Part shown: positions 49,327-61,621 of the stretch, one piece after another
Layout: every line of letters starts with the position of its first letter
How positions within the stretch are numbered: the first letter of the stretch is position 1
DNA from: Ideonella sp.
GTDB taxonomy: Bacteria; Pseudomonadota; Gammaproteobacteria; Burkholderiales; Burkholderiaceae_C
Reading direction: 5' to 3'
Assembly (NCBI GenBank): GCA_015075545.1
Contig: JABTUC010000004.1
Location: 1 to 64,000, forward strand
Length of the DNA: 64,000 nt
Notes under the pieces: generated by a model
What the model was told of the DNA's origin: nothing
The model's database searches: none
The model's input: only the letters and a program-made list of their open reading frames with translations
Program-made: the position numbers and the translations under genes

Positions 49327-50065
49327 CGGGCTTCGCCTCGCGCCCGGGCGACGCTCGACGGGCCGCGGAGCTCGAGCGCCGAGTGCCGCGACGCGGCTGC
49401 CGGCGCGCCGGGCGGCTTCGGAAAGCCGGCGCCCGTGAAGATCTCGTTCGCGTAGGCAGCGATGGTCCCGTGCGCGGCCGCGACCTGGTAGTCGAGCGTC
49501 GCGAACCTGCCGTGATACGACGTGCGCAGGCGCGAGCCGACATCGTGCCGCCAGAGGTTCTGCATGAAGGTGGCGCGACGCTCGCGCACCGTGTAGTCGC
49601 GGTTGTAGCGGCCGCTGGCGAGGTCGAGCGCGTGCACCAGTTCGTGCACCAGCAAGCCGCTGCGCCAGCGCGGGCTGCCGACCTCGAGCGCCGCCGGCGG
49701 ACGAACACCGTCGCGTCGGTCGGCGCGCTGCGCCCCTCGCGCTTGGGGCGGCCGTCGTCCGGCTCGGTATGGCCGCGCTGCGGGTCGCCGTCGCTGCTCC
49801 AGGTGGCCGGGTCGTCCGTCATCTCGCGGAAGCGGATCGCGCCGGGCGCGGCCGCGGCCGCGTCGTGGAGGCGCCGGATGACGGGGTCGCTCGATTGCGC
49901 GAGCGAGTCGAGCATCGCGCTCAGGTTCCGGTAGAAGAGCGCGTCGGGCGCACCGGCGGGAGCGGTCACGACCAGCGTGGCGCCGGCGCGCCCGGCCGCC
50001 AGCGCGAGCAGCAGCGCCAGCGCGTTGCGCAATGCCTGCTTCTGGTCGCTGCGGCGCGGCCGCAA
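49323..50065 (-). CDS. Putative secreted HExxH metallopeptidase (one frameshift)
   Basis: About 247 residues. A signal-like N-terminus (ALRNALALLLALAAGRAGA) is followed by a domain with HELVHALDLASGRYNRD, a zinc HExxH, and a C-terminal part ending in an Ala/Pro-rich tail. The pattern resembles M91-type (NleD-like) zinc peptidases, with moderate certainty. One shift near 49695, probably a missing base in a GCC/CGG run, separates the N-terminal two fifths (ending ATVFVR) from ALEVGSPRWRSG. The upstream YdhR-like gene ends four bases before. Confidence 0.65.
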
Positions 50066-50068
50066 CCC

Positions 50069-50398
50069 TCACGCTCGCGCCTCGGCAGGCGCCTCGATCG
50101 TCTGACCCAATGCGTTGTCGACCACCACCGGCGTGTCGAAGTAGCGAATCACGGGGTCGCTGCCGTAGCGCGCGCGCACGCCCTGGCGCCAGGCCTGGTC
50201 GTGCGCACGCTCGGCGGCCTGCCGGTTCTTCCAGAGGTAGAACGCGCCGGCCTGGTTGGCGGCGGGGTCGAAGACGAAGGTCTTGCGAATCAGATCCTTC
50301 TCGGCACGCCAGCGCGGCGCGACGTCGCGCATGCCCTGCACGACCTCGTCGCGCGTGATGCCCGCGGGCAATCCGAAGAGCACGTACTCGGTGATCAT
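50069..50398 (-). CDS. YdhR-like monooxygenase-fold protein
   Basis: A 109-residue protein of the YdhR/antibiotic-biosynthesis-monooxygenase dimeric alpha-beta barrel type: MITEYVLFGLPAGITRDEVV, RKTFVFDPAANQAGAFYLWKN (quoted as KTFVFDPAANQAGAFYLW), RYGSDPVIRYFDTPVVVDN. AAGGAGCCCC precedes the ATG. No cofactor residue is evident. Function unknown; small YdhR proteins are thought to be oxygenases or stress proteins. Confidence 0.75.
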   Translation of the reverse strand: MITEYVLFGLPAGITRDEVVQGMRDVAPRWRAEKDLIRKTFVFDPAANQAGAFYLWKNRQAAERAHDQAWRQGVRARYGSDPVIRYFDTPVVVDNALGQTIEAPAEARA

Positions 50399-50484
50399 CT
50401 GGGGCTCCTTGCCGCGCGGCGGCTGGCGGTCGAGGCCGCTAGTCTGCCTCAGCCGGCGCGCAGTGGCGGGCCCGGGGGCCCGCG

Positions 50485-50667
50485 TCAGAAGACCGTGACC
50501 AGCGCGAGCGCGAGGCCGGCGTAGATCGCGACGACGACCCAGAAGTACTCGGGCGATTCCGCGCGCGACACCGTTCGGCCCCAGGCACCGGCCTTGGCGA
50601 ACACCTCGCCGGTCACCGCGGCATACAGGGCGTACGCGCCGACGATCCACCCCAGCGCCTCGAACAT
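50485..50667 (-). CDS. Small membrane protein, 60 aa
   Basis: Two hydrophobic helices (residues 4-22 and 41-59) separated by a charged loop (AWGRTVSRAESPEYFW). Codon use fits the neighbours and spacing to the genes on both sides is short. No family recognised. Confidence 0.55.
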   Translation of the reverse strand: MFEALGWIVGAYALYAAVTGEVFAKAGAWGRTVSRAESPEYFWVVVAIYAGLALALVTVF

Positions 50668-50670
50668 GGA

Positions 50671-50915
50671 TCAGCCCCTGCCCCGTGTGAAGTGCTCGAC
50701 CAGCATCTTGATGACGCGCCCACACCCGCCACCACCGCGACCACAGGCACGGTAACCACGGCCAGCAGGCCGAGGGCCGATGGGGTTGCCATCGGACGGG
50801 CCGAAGGCGATGTAGAGCAGCAGCGGCCCCACCCCTGCGGCCCCGAGCACCACGCTCGCCAGCACGATCTGCAACCCGGGAAGCGACGCAGCAGCCTTTC
50901 TTCGATGCGGCTCAT
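50671..50915 (-). CDS. Small membrane protein, about 80 aa (three frameshifts)
   Basis: ATG 50915 overlaps the stop of the methyltransferase gene (ATGA). Reading MSRIEERLLRRFPG, then LQIVLASVVLGAAGVGPLLL..GPSDGNPIG, then LGLLAVVTVPVVAVVAG, then RVIKMLVEHFTRGRG requires shifts near 50875, 50787 and 50722. The result is a coherent two-helix protein, which supports the reconstruction. No family recognised. Confidence 0.5.
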
Positions 50916-51688
50916 CGGCTATCGCTTTCGTCGAGTTCCGTCGGCGCGTCGCTCCAGGCCGCGGCCGGTTTGGTGGCCGTCACGAGATGGGTGGCGGCCC
51001 AGGCCCGCCCCACCAGAAGCGCCACCCCAGCCCGCGACGGGCAACGTCCAGCATGCCGAGCGCGGCCAGTCGATCCTGGTAGCGCCGGGTGGCGCGGATG
51101 TCGGCGAGCATCAGCCGCCCGCCGGGCCGCAGCACGCGCACCGCCTCGGCGATCGCCTGGTCTCGCCCGGCTGGTGTGCCGATATTGTGAACGGCCAGGC
51201 TGGAGACGACGACATCGAAGCTTCGGTCGTCGAACGGCAGCGCGGTCATGTCGCCCGTGTGCAGGTCGATGCGATCGGCCACGCCCTCGGTGGCCGCGTT
51301 GCGCTGCGTGGCTTCGATCGAGTTGCCCGACTGATCGACGCTGCGCCACAGGTCCACGCCCACCGCGCGGCCCGTGCTCAGGTGCTTTGCGGCCAGCAGC
51401 AGCAGCGGCCCCGCGGCCGCAGCCCAGGTCGAGGATGCGCTCGTCGCCGCGAAGCTTCGCCCGTGCCAGCAGCCCGGCCCACACCACATGCTTGCCTCGC
51501 AGGGTGGTGTAGAGGTACGAGCCGAGAACAGCCAGCATGAACGCCATGGACACGAGCATCCCCGGGTTGTGGGCAACGATCGCCAGGACAGCAGCGAAGA
51601 CGACGATGATCGCGGCGATGACGGCCGGCGCATAGGGTGCGTCGATGCCGTACGAGCCCCGCCGTGGAAGGTTCACGCGTTCGCTCAA
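50912..51688 (-). CDS. SAM-dependent methyltransferase with membrane N-terminus (two frameshifts)
   Basis: About 258 residues. Two hydrophobic helices at residues 20-60 precede a class I methyltransferase domain: ILDLGCGRGPLLLLAAKHL (motif I), GVDLWRS, DLHTGDMTALPFDDRSFDVV and AVRVLRPGGRLMLADI. Shifts: an extra G near 51414-51418 in GCGRGP, and a missing base near 51008 before WAATHLVTATKP. The start is TTG 51688 or GTG 51676, neither with a strong ribosome site. Methyl acceptor unknown. Confidence 0.82.
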   Translation of the reverse strand: MSERVNLPRRGSYGIDAPYAPAVIAAIIVVFAAVLAIVAHNPGMLVSMAFMLAVLGSYLYTTLRGKHVVWAGLLARAKLRGDERILDLGCGRGAAAAAGRKAPEHGPRGGRGPVAQRRSVGQLDRSHAAQRGHRGRGRSHRPAHGRHDRAAVRRPKLRCRRLQPGRSQYRHTSRARPGDRRGGARAAARRAADARRHPRHPALPGSTGRARHAGRCPSRAGVALLVGRAWAATHLVTATKPAAAWSDAPTELDESDSR

Positions 51689-51698
51689 TCGCGATCCC

Positions 51699-52675
51699 TC
51701 AAGGCACCAGCACGATCTTGCCGGCCAGCGGCGCGCGCTCTTCGATCAGCCGGTGTGCGACGGCGGCTTGCGCCAGCGGCAGCACGCGGTCGGTGCGCAC
51801 CGCGAGCCTGCCTTGCACGAACCAGCGGTTGATCTCGTCGGCTGCGGCGCGCGCCTCGTCGTCGCTGGCATAGGTGACGGCGAAGCCGTGCATCGAGGCG
51901 TGCTTGACGTAGAACGCGCCGACGGGAACGGCGGCCGCGCCGCGTAGCCGCTCATCACGACGATGCGGCCGCGCCGCGCGATGCGCGCCACCGCACGGTC
52001 GAAGTCAGGTTGGCCCGAGGCGTCCCAGTGAACGTCGACTCCTGCGGGCGCGAACTCGGCCAGCGCCCGATCGACGCCGCCGACGTCGTGGTAGTCGGCC
52101 ACCTGCTCGGCGCCGAGCGTGCGGCACCAGGCGAGGCCTGCGGCGCTGCCGGCCGTGGCGAAGACGCGAGCGCCGCGCGAACGCGCCAGCTGCACGACGG
52201 CCGAGCCGACGTTGCCCGCGCCGCCGTTGACGAACAGCGATTCGCCGCGCTGCAGCGCCACCTGCTGCAGGCCGAGCACCGCGGTGAGGCCCGAGTGCAC
52301 GAAGGCCACGCATTGCTGGTCGTCGACACCGGGCGGCAGCCGGTAGAGCAGGTCTTCGCGCACCGCGAGCATCTCGGCGAACGTGCCCTGCCGGCCGTGA
52401 TGGCCCTGGTTGTTGCACCACACGCGATCGCCCGGCGCGAAGCGGGTGACCGATGAGCCCACGGCCCGCACGACGCCGGTCATGTCGCGCCCGACGATGA
52501 ACGGAAACGGCAGCTTCTCGGCCAACTGCCCGCTGCGGATCAACGTGTCAACCGGGTTTACGCAGACCGCAGTGGTCGCGACGAGCACGTCGGCGGGGCC
52601 GATCGCCGGCGCGGGCAGATCGCCGAAGCGGATGCACTCAGGCGGGCCCACGCTTTCGATGTAGGCGGCTTTCAC
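51699..52675 (-). CDS. Zinc-type alcohol dehydrogenase/quinone oxidoreductase (one frameshift)
   Basis: About 325 residues of the MDR superfamily. GroES-like part: VCVNPVDTLIRSG, VGRDMTGVV, APGDRVW; Rossmann part: VNGGAGNVGSAVVQLARSRG, ATAGSAAGLAWCRTLGAEQV. No catalytic zinc ligands are visible, so it is of the quinone-oxidoreductase type. One shift near 51936-51942 (a missing base in a GGCC run) separates it from the C-terminal FAVTYASDDEARAAADEINR part. Twelve bases from the nitronate monooxygenase gene. Confidence 0.85.
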
Positions 52676-52687
52676 GGCAACGCACCG

Positions 52688-53659
52688 TCACGCTCGAGCG
52701 CGGCTCTCCAGGCATGCCGCCGCCTGCGCGACGATGCGCTCGACGATCGCGGCCGCGGGCTCGATCGAGTGGATCAGCCCGGCGGCCTCGCCGAACCAGA
52801 CGCCGGTGTGGTCAGGGTCGCCGTCGGCGAACGCCTGGCGGTAGCGCGGGCCCTCGATCGCGACGTTTTTCTCCAGTTCGTCCTCGCGCCCGTGCCAGCG
52901 GTCGGTGAAGGCGTTGCGGCGAATGCGCGCGGTGAACTGCGAGGGCCACTGGAGCTGGCGCGCGATGTCGGCCACGCGGGTGCGCAGGGTGCCGTCGCCG
53001 TCGGTGTCGACGATCGCCTCGTGATGCCGCGCAGCGACGAGCGCCTCGCTCGTTGCCCACAGACGCGTTCCCACCAGCACGCCATCGGCACCGAGCATCA
53101 GCGCGGCGGCCAGGCCGCGGCCATCGGCGATGCCACCGGCGGCCAGCAGCAGCGTGTCGGGCGCATGGGCCGCAAGATAGTCGGCCGCCTCGGGCACGAA
53201 AGTGAACGTGCCGCGCAACGCGCCGTGCCCGCCGGCCTCCGCCCCTTGCGCGACGACGACGTCGGCGCCGACGTCGACGGCATCCATCACGTGCGCCAGG
53301 TCCTGGCACTGGCAGATCAGCTTCGCGCCGGCGGCACGGATCTCGTCGACGAACGGCCGCGGATCGCCGAACGACAGCATCACCGCCACCGGCTTGTGCT
53401 TCAGCACATCGGTCAGCAGCGAGGGCGACTTGCGCAACGACCAGGTGATGAAGCCGACGCCCACCGCCTGCCCTCGCGCCGCCGCGAACTGCTGCTGCAG
53501 CCACGCCGGGTCGCCGTAACCGCCGCCGATCAGCCCCAGCGCGCCGCAGCCGCTCACGGCGGCGGCCAGCCTACCGCCGGCGGCAAAGGCCATCGGCGCC
53601 GAGACGATCGGGTGTGCGAGGTTCCACGACCGCGTCAAGCGAGTGGCCAAGGTCTTCAT
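52688..53659 (-). CDS. Nitronate monooxygenase-like flavoprotein
   Basis: A 323-residue 2-nitropropane dioxygenase family TIM barrel. Features: HPIVSAPMAFAAGGRLAAAV, GALGLIGGGYG, GADVVVAQGAEAGGHGALRG with the flavin-binding GGH, LLLAAGGIADGRGLAAAL and LGADGVLVGTRLWAT. Frame intact, complete length. It would oxidise nitronates or related compounds with FMN. In a minus-strand run with an acyl-CoA dehydrogenase, an oxidoreductase and small membrane genes; no pathway is evident. Confidence 0.9.
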   Translation of the reverse strand: MKTLATRLTRSWNLAHPIVSAPMAFAAGGRLAAAVSGCGALGLIGGGYGDPAWLQQQFAAARGQAVGVGFITWSLRKSPSLLTDVLKHKPVAVMLSFGDPRPFVDEIRAAGAKLICQCQDLAHVMDAVDVGADVVVAQGAEAGGHGALRGTFTFVPEAADYLAAHAPDTLLLAAGGIADGRGLAAALMLGADGVLVGTRLWATSEALVAARHHEAIVDTDGDGTLRTRVADIARQLQWPSQFTARIRRNAFTDRWHGREDELEKNVAIEGPRYRQAFADGDPDHTGVWFGEAAGLIHSIEPAAAIVERIVAQAAACLESRARA

Positions 53660-53692
53660 GGTATCGAGGTTCTCATTGCAGCCTGGCGTCGC

Positions 53693-53932
53693 TCAGAGCC
53701 GCACGACGAAGGGCAACGCCGCCAGCACCACACCGGTGGCGATGAGCGCGGCGACGTTCGTGATGAGGTACGGCAGCGCGATCAGCGCCAGCCCGGCGAG
53801 AAACGGCACCAGCGCCTGCTGACGCCGACCGTACACGCAATAGCCCAGTCCGAGCGAACCGAAGAGCACACCCAGCAGGAGGAGCGTGCTGCTCACGATG
53901 CGGGCGACCGGCGAGGCTCGCCGGCCGTTCAC
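53693..53932 (-). CDS. Small membrane protein, 79 aa
   Basis: GTG 53932 overlaps the TGA of the preceding small gene (GTGA), which favours this start. Sequence: a first helix (STLLLLGVLFGSLGLGYCVY), a GRRQQ loop, then two hydrophobic stretches to the end. No family recognised. Confidence 0.55.
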   Translation of the reverse strand: MNGRRASPVARIVSSTLLLLGVLFGSLGLGYCVYGRRQQALVPFLAGLALIALPYLITNVAALIATGVVLAALPFVVRL

Positions 53933-54159
53933 TTGCGCCAGTAGCCGTTGGCGGCAGCCACCGTCTGGAAGTTGATCGCGACGACCTGCGATGCTGCGGT
54001 CAGCGCGTCGGCCGAGTTGGCGTACTCGGGGCGAAGCTGCTTCAGCACGTCGACGTCGGGCTGCGTGTACTTGACGCCGCGGCGGCTGAGCGTGATCGCC
54101 AGCTCGAAGCCCTCTTGCGGGGTGTCGGTGATCAGGGTGGTGAGCCACTTGTCGGCCAT
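53929..54159 (-). CDS. Hypothetical protein, 76 aa
   Basis: A soluble small protein, MADKWLTTLITDTPQEGFEL to QTVAAANGYWRK, with a GGAGCAACC ribosome site before ATG 54159. The ORF is open further left to 54192 but the site favours 54159. It is coupled by GTGA to the following membrane gene. No family recognised. Confidence 0.6.
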   Translation of the reverse strand: MADKWLTTLITDTPQEGFELAITLSRRGVKYTQPDVDVLKQLRPEYANSADALTAASQVVAINFQTVAAANGYWRK

Positions 54160-54284
54160 GGGGTTGCTCCTTCGTCGAGGTTCGAGACGCACGGGGTGAA
54201 GGCCGCGAGCTTAGGGCTTCTCGAATGCCGGCCCCTCAGGCGGGGCGATCGGCCGCACCCGAAGCGCTTGCCAGTCGAGCCGCA

Positions 54285-55454
54285 CTACACGCCGAACTGG
54301 CGCGCCGCGAGATCCTTCATGATCTCCTCGGAGCCGCCGCCGATCATCATCACCTTGGCCTCGCGGTACAGCCGCTCGCTCTTCGTGCCGCGCATGAAGC
54401 CCATGCCGCCCATGATCTGCACCGCCTGGTCGGCGCAGAACTGCATCGCCTGCGTCGCCAGCACCTTGGCCAGGCAGGTGCGCGCCACCAGATCGGTGCG
54501 CGCGCCGAGGCCGTGCTGCTCGCGGTAGGCGAGGTCGTACACCAGCGCGCGCGCCGCCTCGACGCGCGCGGCCATGTCGACCAGCTTGTGGCGGATCACC
54601 TGCCGCTGCGCCAGCGGCTCGCCGAAGGTCTTGCGCTGGCGCGCCCAGGCGAGCGCCTCTTCGGTGCACGCCTGGCCGTAGCTGCACGCCATCGCGGCCA
54701 TCGTCAGCCGCTCGCCGTTGAAGTTGTGCATGATCGCCTTGAAGCCTTCGCCTTCGGCACCGACCAGGTTGGCCACCGGCACGCGGCAGCGGTCGAAGCG
54801 CAGGTGTGCGGTGTCGCTGCACCACCAGCCCATCTTCTTGAGCTCGCTGCGTGCGAGGCCCGGCGTATCGCCATCGATCACCAGCAGCGAGATGCCGCCT
54901 GCGCCCTTGTTGGCCGGGTCGGTGCGCACGGCCACGGTGAGAAAGTCGGCGCGCATGCCCGAGGTGATGAAGGTCTTCTCGCCGTCGACGACGTAGTGGT
55001 CGCCGTCGCGCACCGCGCTGGTCTTCAGTGCCGCCACGTCCGACCCGCCACCGGGTTCGGTGATGCAAAGCGCCGCGATCTTCTCGCCGGCCAGCACCGG
55101 CGGCACGACGCGACGCTGCAGCGCCGCGCTACCGTGCGCGACGATCGGCGGCAGCGCGATGCCGTGCGAGCCGAGCCCCGCCTGCACGCCGCCGCAGCCG
55201 GCGCGCGCGATCTCCTCGGCCGCCGCGATGCCGTAGAACAGGTCGGCCGGCGTGCCGCCGAGTGCCTCGGGGTAACCGATGGCGAGCAGACCGACCGCCG
55301 CCGCCTTGCGATACAGCTCGCGGGGGAAGCCGCCTGCTTCGTCCCAGGCGGCGACATGCGGAGTGATCTCGCTCGCGACGAAGCGGCGCACGCCGGCGCG
55401 AAACGCCTCGTGGTCGGCGCTGAAGTACTCGGGGCGAGGCGGCAGTCGAAACAT
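54285..55454 (-). CDS. Acyl-CoA dehydrogenase
   Basis: A 389-residue acyl-CoA dehydrogenase with intact frame. Features: [77 protein letters not shown] (partly quoted), and the C-terminal [15 protein letters not shown]. The base catalytic Glu, expected in the EEIMKD region, is present. It heads the minus-strand run; upstream lies the serC start, divergent, 92 bases away. Confidence 0.92.
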   Translation of the reverse strand: MFRLPPRPEYFSADHEAFRAGVRRFVASEITPHVAAWDEAGGFPRELYRKAAAVGLLAIGYPEALGGTPADLFYGIAAAEEIARAGCGGVQAGLGSHGIALPPIVAHGSAALQRRVVPPVLAGEKIAALCITEPGGGSDVAALKTSAVRDGDHYVVDGEKTFITSGMRADFLTVAVRTDPANKGAGGISLLVIDGDTPGLARSELKKMGWWCSDTAHLRFDRCRVPVANLVGAEGEGFKAIMHNFNGERLTMAAMACSYGQACTEEALAWARQRKTFGEPLAQRQVIRHKLVDMAARVEAARALVYDLAYREQHGLGARTDLVARTCLAKVLATQAMQFCADQAVQIMGGMGFMRGTKSERLYREAKVMMIGGGSEEIMKDLAARQFGV

Positions 55455-55546
55455 CGGTGGAGCCAGGGCCTTCGGGGCCCGTTCGGCGGGTTGGTATTCT
55501 TGCTCTCTTTGGAGCGCCGCCTGCAGCAGCCACAGGAGTCGAAACG

Positions 55547-56632
55547 ATGACGCGTGTGTTCAACTTCAGCGCCGGGCCCGCGGCGCTGCCCGAGCCGGTG
55601 CTGCGCCAGGCCGCCGAGGAGATGCTCGCTCGACTGGCACGGCTCGGGCATGTCGGTGATGGAGATGAGCCACCGCGGCAAGGAGTTCATCTCGATCCAT
55701 GCCAAGGCCGAGGCCCTGCTGCGCAAGCTGCTGGCGGTGCCCGCGAACTACAAGGTGCTGTTCATGCAGGGCGGCGCGATCGGCGAGAACGCGATCGTGC
55801 CGCTGAACCTGCTGCGCGGCAAGACCAAGGCCGACTACGTCGACAGCGGCGAGTGGAGCAAGAAGTCGATCAAGGAGGCGCAGAAGTACTGCAGCGTCAA
55901 CGTCGTCGCCTCCGGCAAGGACAGCAGCTACACGCGCATCCCGCCGCGCGCGAGCTGGAAACTCGACCCCGACGCCGCCTACGTGCACATGTGCTCCAAC
56001 GAGACGATCGGCGGCGTGCAGTACCACTGGACGCCCGAGGTCGGCGCCGTGCCGCTGGTGGCCGACATGAGCAGCGACATCCTGTCGCGCCCGGTCGACG
56101 TGTCGAAGTTCGGGCTCATCTACGGCGGCGCGCAGAAGAACGTCGGCCCCTCGGGGTGACGATCGTGATCGTGCGCGACGACCTGATCGGGCAAGCCTCG
56201 CCGCACTGCCCGTCGGCCTTCGACTACAAGCTCGTCGCCGACAACGACTCGATGTACAACACGCCGCCCACTTACGCGATCTACATCGCCGGGCTGGTGC
56301 TCGAGTGGATCGAGGCGCAGGGCGGCCTGCCGGCGATGGAGGCGCACAACAAGAAGAAGGCCGCGGTGCTGTACGACTTTCTCGACGGCACGACGTTCTA
56401 CAAATGCCCGGTGGCCAGGGAAGACCGCTCGCTGATGAACGTGGCGTTCCGCCTGCCCGACGAGAAACTCGACGCAGCGTTCCTCGAGGGCGCCAAGGAG
56501 CGTCACATGGTGCAGCTCAAGGGCCACCGCTCGGTGGGCGGCATGCGCGCGTCGATCTACAACGCGATGCCGATCGAAGGCGTGCGCGCGCTGGTGGCGT
56601 ACATGAAGGAGTTCGAGGCGCGGCACGGCTGA
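55547..56632 (+). CDS. serC: Phosphoserine aminotransferase (two frameshifts)
   Basis: SerC, about 360 residues. [20 protein letters not shown] starts the gene, then after a 4-base tandem duplication (GCTC twice, about 55624-55631) [20 protein letters not shown] continues. The PLP Lys is in [14 protein letters not shown], directly before a second shift near 56155, where one missing base turns GGCGTG into GGGTG and creates a stop. The remainder [12 protein letters not shown] to EARHG is complete. The enzyme transaminates 3-phosphohydroxypyruvate in serine synthesis; the next gene is serA-like. Confidence 0.93.
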   Translation: MTRVFNFSAGPAALPEPVLRQAAEEMLARLARLGHVGDGDEPPRQGVHLDPCQGRGPAAQAAGGARELQGAVHAGRRDRRERDRAAEPAARQDQGRLRRQRRVEQEVDQGGAEVLQRQRRRLRQGQQLHAHPAARELETRPRRRLRAHVLQRDDRRRAVPLDARGRRRAAGGRHEQRHPVAPGRRVEVRAHLRRRAEERRPLGVTIVIVRDDLIGQASPHCPSAFDYKLVADNDSMYNTPPTYAIYIAGLVLEWIEAQGGLPAMEAHNKKKAAVLYDFLDGTTFYKCPVAREDRSLMNVAFRLPDEKLDAAFLEGAKERHMVQLKGHRSVGGMRASIYNAMPIEGVRALVAYMKEFEARHG

Positions 56633-56669
56633 CGCGCACGAGTACCGATCTCAACCTGGGCTGTTTCAC

Positions 56670-57866
56670 ATGCAACCGATCCTCGTCCTGAACCAGATCT
56701 CACCGCTCGGCCTCGCCCGCCTGCCGGCCGAGCACTACAAGGTGGGCAAGGACGTCGCCGACCCGGTGGCGATCCTGGTGCGCTCGGCCGACCTGCACAA
56801 GGCCACCATCGCGCCGAGCGTGCTGGCGATCGCGCGCGCCGGCGCGGGCACCAACAACATCCCGGTCGACGCGATGAGCGCGCGCGGCGTGCCGGTGTTC
56901 AACGCGCCGGGCGCCAACGCCAACGCGGTGAAGGAACTGGTGCCGCCGCCGGCATGCTGATGGCCGCGCGCCACCTCGCGCCGGCGCTGCGCTTCGTCGA
57001 CGCGCTCGACCCCCAAGGCCGCCGACCTCGACGCGCGAGTGGAAGACGGCAAGAAGCAGTTCGCCGGCAGCGAGCTGGCGGGCCGCACGCTGGGCGTGAT
57101 CGGCCTGGGCAAGATCGGCTGCCTGGTGGCCGACGCCGGCGTCAGGCTCGGCATGCAGGTGCTCGGCTTCGACCCCGAGATCACGGTCGACGCCGCCTGG
57201 AGCCTGCCATCGCAGGTCAAGCGCGCCGGCAGCGTGGCCGAGGTGCTGAAGGCATCGCACTACGTGACGCTGCACGTGCCGCTGGTGGCCGCCACGCGCG
57301 GCCTGGTGAGCGCTTCGAACCTGCCGCTCGCGCAGCGCGACGCGGTGCTGCTCAACTTCTCGCGCGACGGCGTGGTCGACGAGGCCGCGGTACGCGAGGC
57401 GCTCGACGGCAAACGGCTGGCGGCCTACGTCACCGACTTCCCCGGCGCGACGCTGCTGCGCCACGCGGGCGTCATCGCGCTGCCGCACCTGGGCGCCAGC
57501 ACGCGCGAGGCCGAAGACAACTGCGCGGTGATGGTGGTCGACCAGCTACGCGACTATCTGGAGCACGGCAACGTCGTCAACGCGGTCAACTTCCCCAGCG
57601 TGACGATGGCGCGCGAGTCGGCGTACCGGGTGGCGATCGCCAACGCCAACGTGCCCAACATGCTGGGCCAGATCTCCACCGCGATGGCGCGCGCCGGCCT
57701 CAACATCCACACCATGGTCAACAAGTCGCGCGGCGAGATGGCCTACACGCTGGTCGACGTCGACAGCGCGGCGAGCGCCGCGGTGCTGGCCGACATCGCG
57801 CGCATCCAGGGCGTGCTGGCGGTGCGTTATCTGCCGGCGAATGGGCCCACCCCCGGGGCGGCCTAG
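56670..57866 (+). CDS. serA: D-3-phosphoglycerate dehydrogenase with ACT domain (two frameshifts)
   Basis: About 390 residues, the short SerA form. ARAGAGTNNIPVDAMSARGV, NAD site LGVIGLGKIG, LLNFSRDGVVDEAAVREAL and catalytic His in IALPHLGASTREAEDN. The C-terminal ACT domain is at about residues 320-395 (GLNIHTMVNKSRGEMAYTL). Shifts: two extra bases near 56940-56950 (ELVAAGMLMAARH restored) and one extra C in the CCCC run at 57011-57014 (DALDPKAADLDARVED restored). Its C-terminal residues and stop codon lie inside repeat copy 57844-57992. First step of serine synthesis, next to serC. Confidence 0.9.
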
Positions 57867-57992
57867 CGGCCCTCGCTGGCGGCGAACAGTCCCCGGACTG
57901 TTCGCGTCCCGCTCGGCCCCCTTGCAACGCCAGCGATGGCAAAGCCAGATCCGCGGCGTATGGGGGCGCGCCACTGGAGTGGCGCGAACTGC
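57844..57992 (+). repeat. 3'-end palindromic repeat, copy 1
   Basis: Shares with 61622-61852 the blocks CGGCCCTCGCTGGCGGC, GTTCGCGTCC, GGCAAAGCC, TCCGCGGCG and GCGCCACTGGAGTGGC, in the same order and orientation. It holds inverted repeats GAACAGTCC-CC-GGACTGTTC and CGCCACT-GG-AGTGGCG. It supplies the stop codon of the serA-like gene. It may act in 3'-end formation or mRNA stability; inference. Confidence 0.75.
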
Positions 57993-57997
57993 GGCGC

Positions 57998-58037
57998 TTG
58001 AATCTGATCGTCCTGGTATGTACGATTCACGCATACC
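57998..58037 (+). promoter_or_regulatory. Promoter with operator for vapBC
   Basis: TTGAAT (57998-58003) and TACGAT (58021-58026) are exactly 17 bases apart. An inverted repeat GGTATG (58015-58020) / CATACC (58032-58037) straddles the -10 element. This is the expected layout for an autoregulated toxin-antitoxin promoter repressed by the VapB-VapC complex. Confidence 0.7.
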
Positions 58038-58053
58038 AAACCGTGCATGTGCC

Positions 58054-58332
58054 ATGGAAGCCACCGTCGCCGAACGCGGCCAGATCACGCTGCCCAAGGC
58101 GGTGCGCGACGCGCTCGGGCTGACCAAGGGCATGAAGCTCAAGGTCGAGCTCGAAGGCGGGCGCATCATCCTGCGCAAGGACGTGAGCGACGCGCTGTCG
58201 CGGCTGCGCGGCCTGATCAAGCTGCCGCCGGGCAAGACCACCGACGACGTGATGCGCGAGCTGCGCGGCCGCGCCCCTGGCGACCCGTACCCGCCGCCCG
58301 GCAAGACGCGCCGAAACCCGAAGGCCAAGTGA
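58054..58332 (+). CDS. vapB: AbrB/SpoVT-type antitoxin (VapB)
   Basis: A 92-residue antitoxin. The N-terminal swapped-hairpin domain reads MEATVAERGQITLPKAVRDA then LGLTKGMKLKVELEGGRII; the C-terminal half (PPGKTTDDVMRELRG) would wrap the toxin. ATG 58054 follows an operator-bearing promoter. Its TGA overlaps the GTG of the toxin gene. Confidence 0.88.
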   Translation: MEATVAERGQITLPKAVRDALGLTKGMKLKVELEGGRIILRKDVSDALSRLRGLIKLPPGKTTDDVMRELRGRAPGDPYPPPGKTRRNPKAK

Positions 58333-58750
58333 TCGCCATCGACAGCTCCGTGCTGATCGACCTGATCGGCGGCGACGCGCGCGCCGGCGCCGCCGAAGAC
58401 GCGGTGCGCGCGGCGCTGACCCAGGGCCCGGTGGTCGCCTGCGACGTCGTGATCGGCGAGGTCGTCGCCGCGCTGGGCAGCGGCTCGGTCCTGATGGACG
58501 CGCTCGACGACTCGGGCATCGGCTTCGCGCCGCTCGACCTGCGCTCCGCGGTGCGCGCCGGCGAGATGCAGCGCCGCTACAGGGGAGCGGGCTGCGCGTC
58601 TCGAAGGTCGCCGAGGTGCCGCGCTCGGTGCCCGATTTCCTGATCGGCGCGCATGCGCTGATGCAGTGCCGTGCGCTCATCACCCGCGACGCCGGCTTCT
58701 TCCGCGACTACTTCAAGGGGCTCAAGCTCATCGTGCCGAAGGCACCCTGA
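58329..58750 (+). CDS. vapC: PIN-domain toxin (VapC), one frameshift
   Basis: A PIN ribonuclease of about 140 residues. MIAIDSSVLIDLIGG carries the first acidic residue, VACDVVIGEVVAALG the second, and the C-terminal part SVPDFLIGAHALMQCRALIT with RDAGFFRDYF the remaining acidic pair. One missing base near 58581-58585 (after MQRRYR) shifts the frame; continuing in the next frame gives complete PIN sequence to KAP at 58750. GTG 58329 overlaps the antitoxin stop. Role: RNA cleavage under release from VapB. Confidence 0.85.
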
Positions 58751-58797
58751 GTCCGGCCCCTTTTTCCGCCACCCCAACACCCGAAGCAGGTTCTCTC

Positions 58798-61621
<2,824 letters not shown>

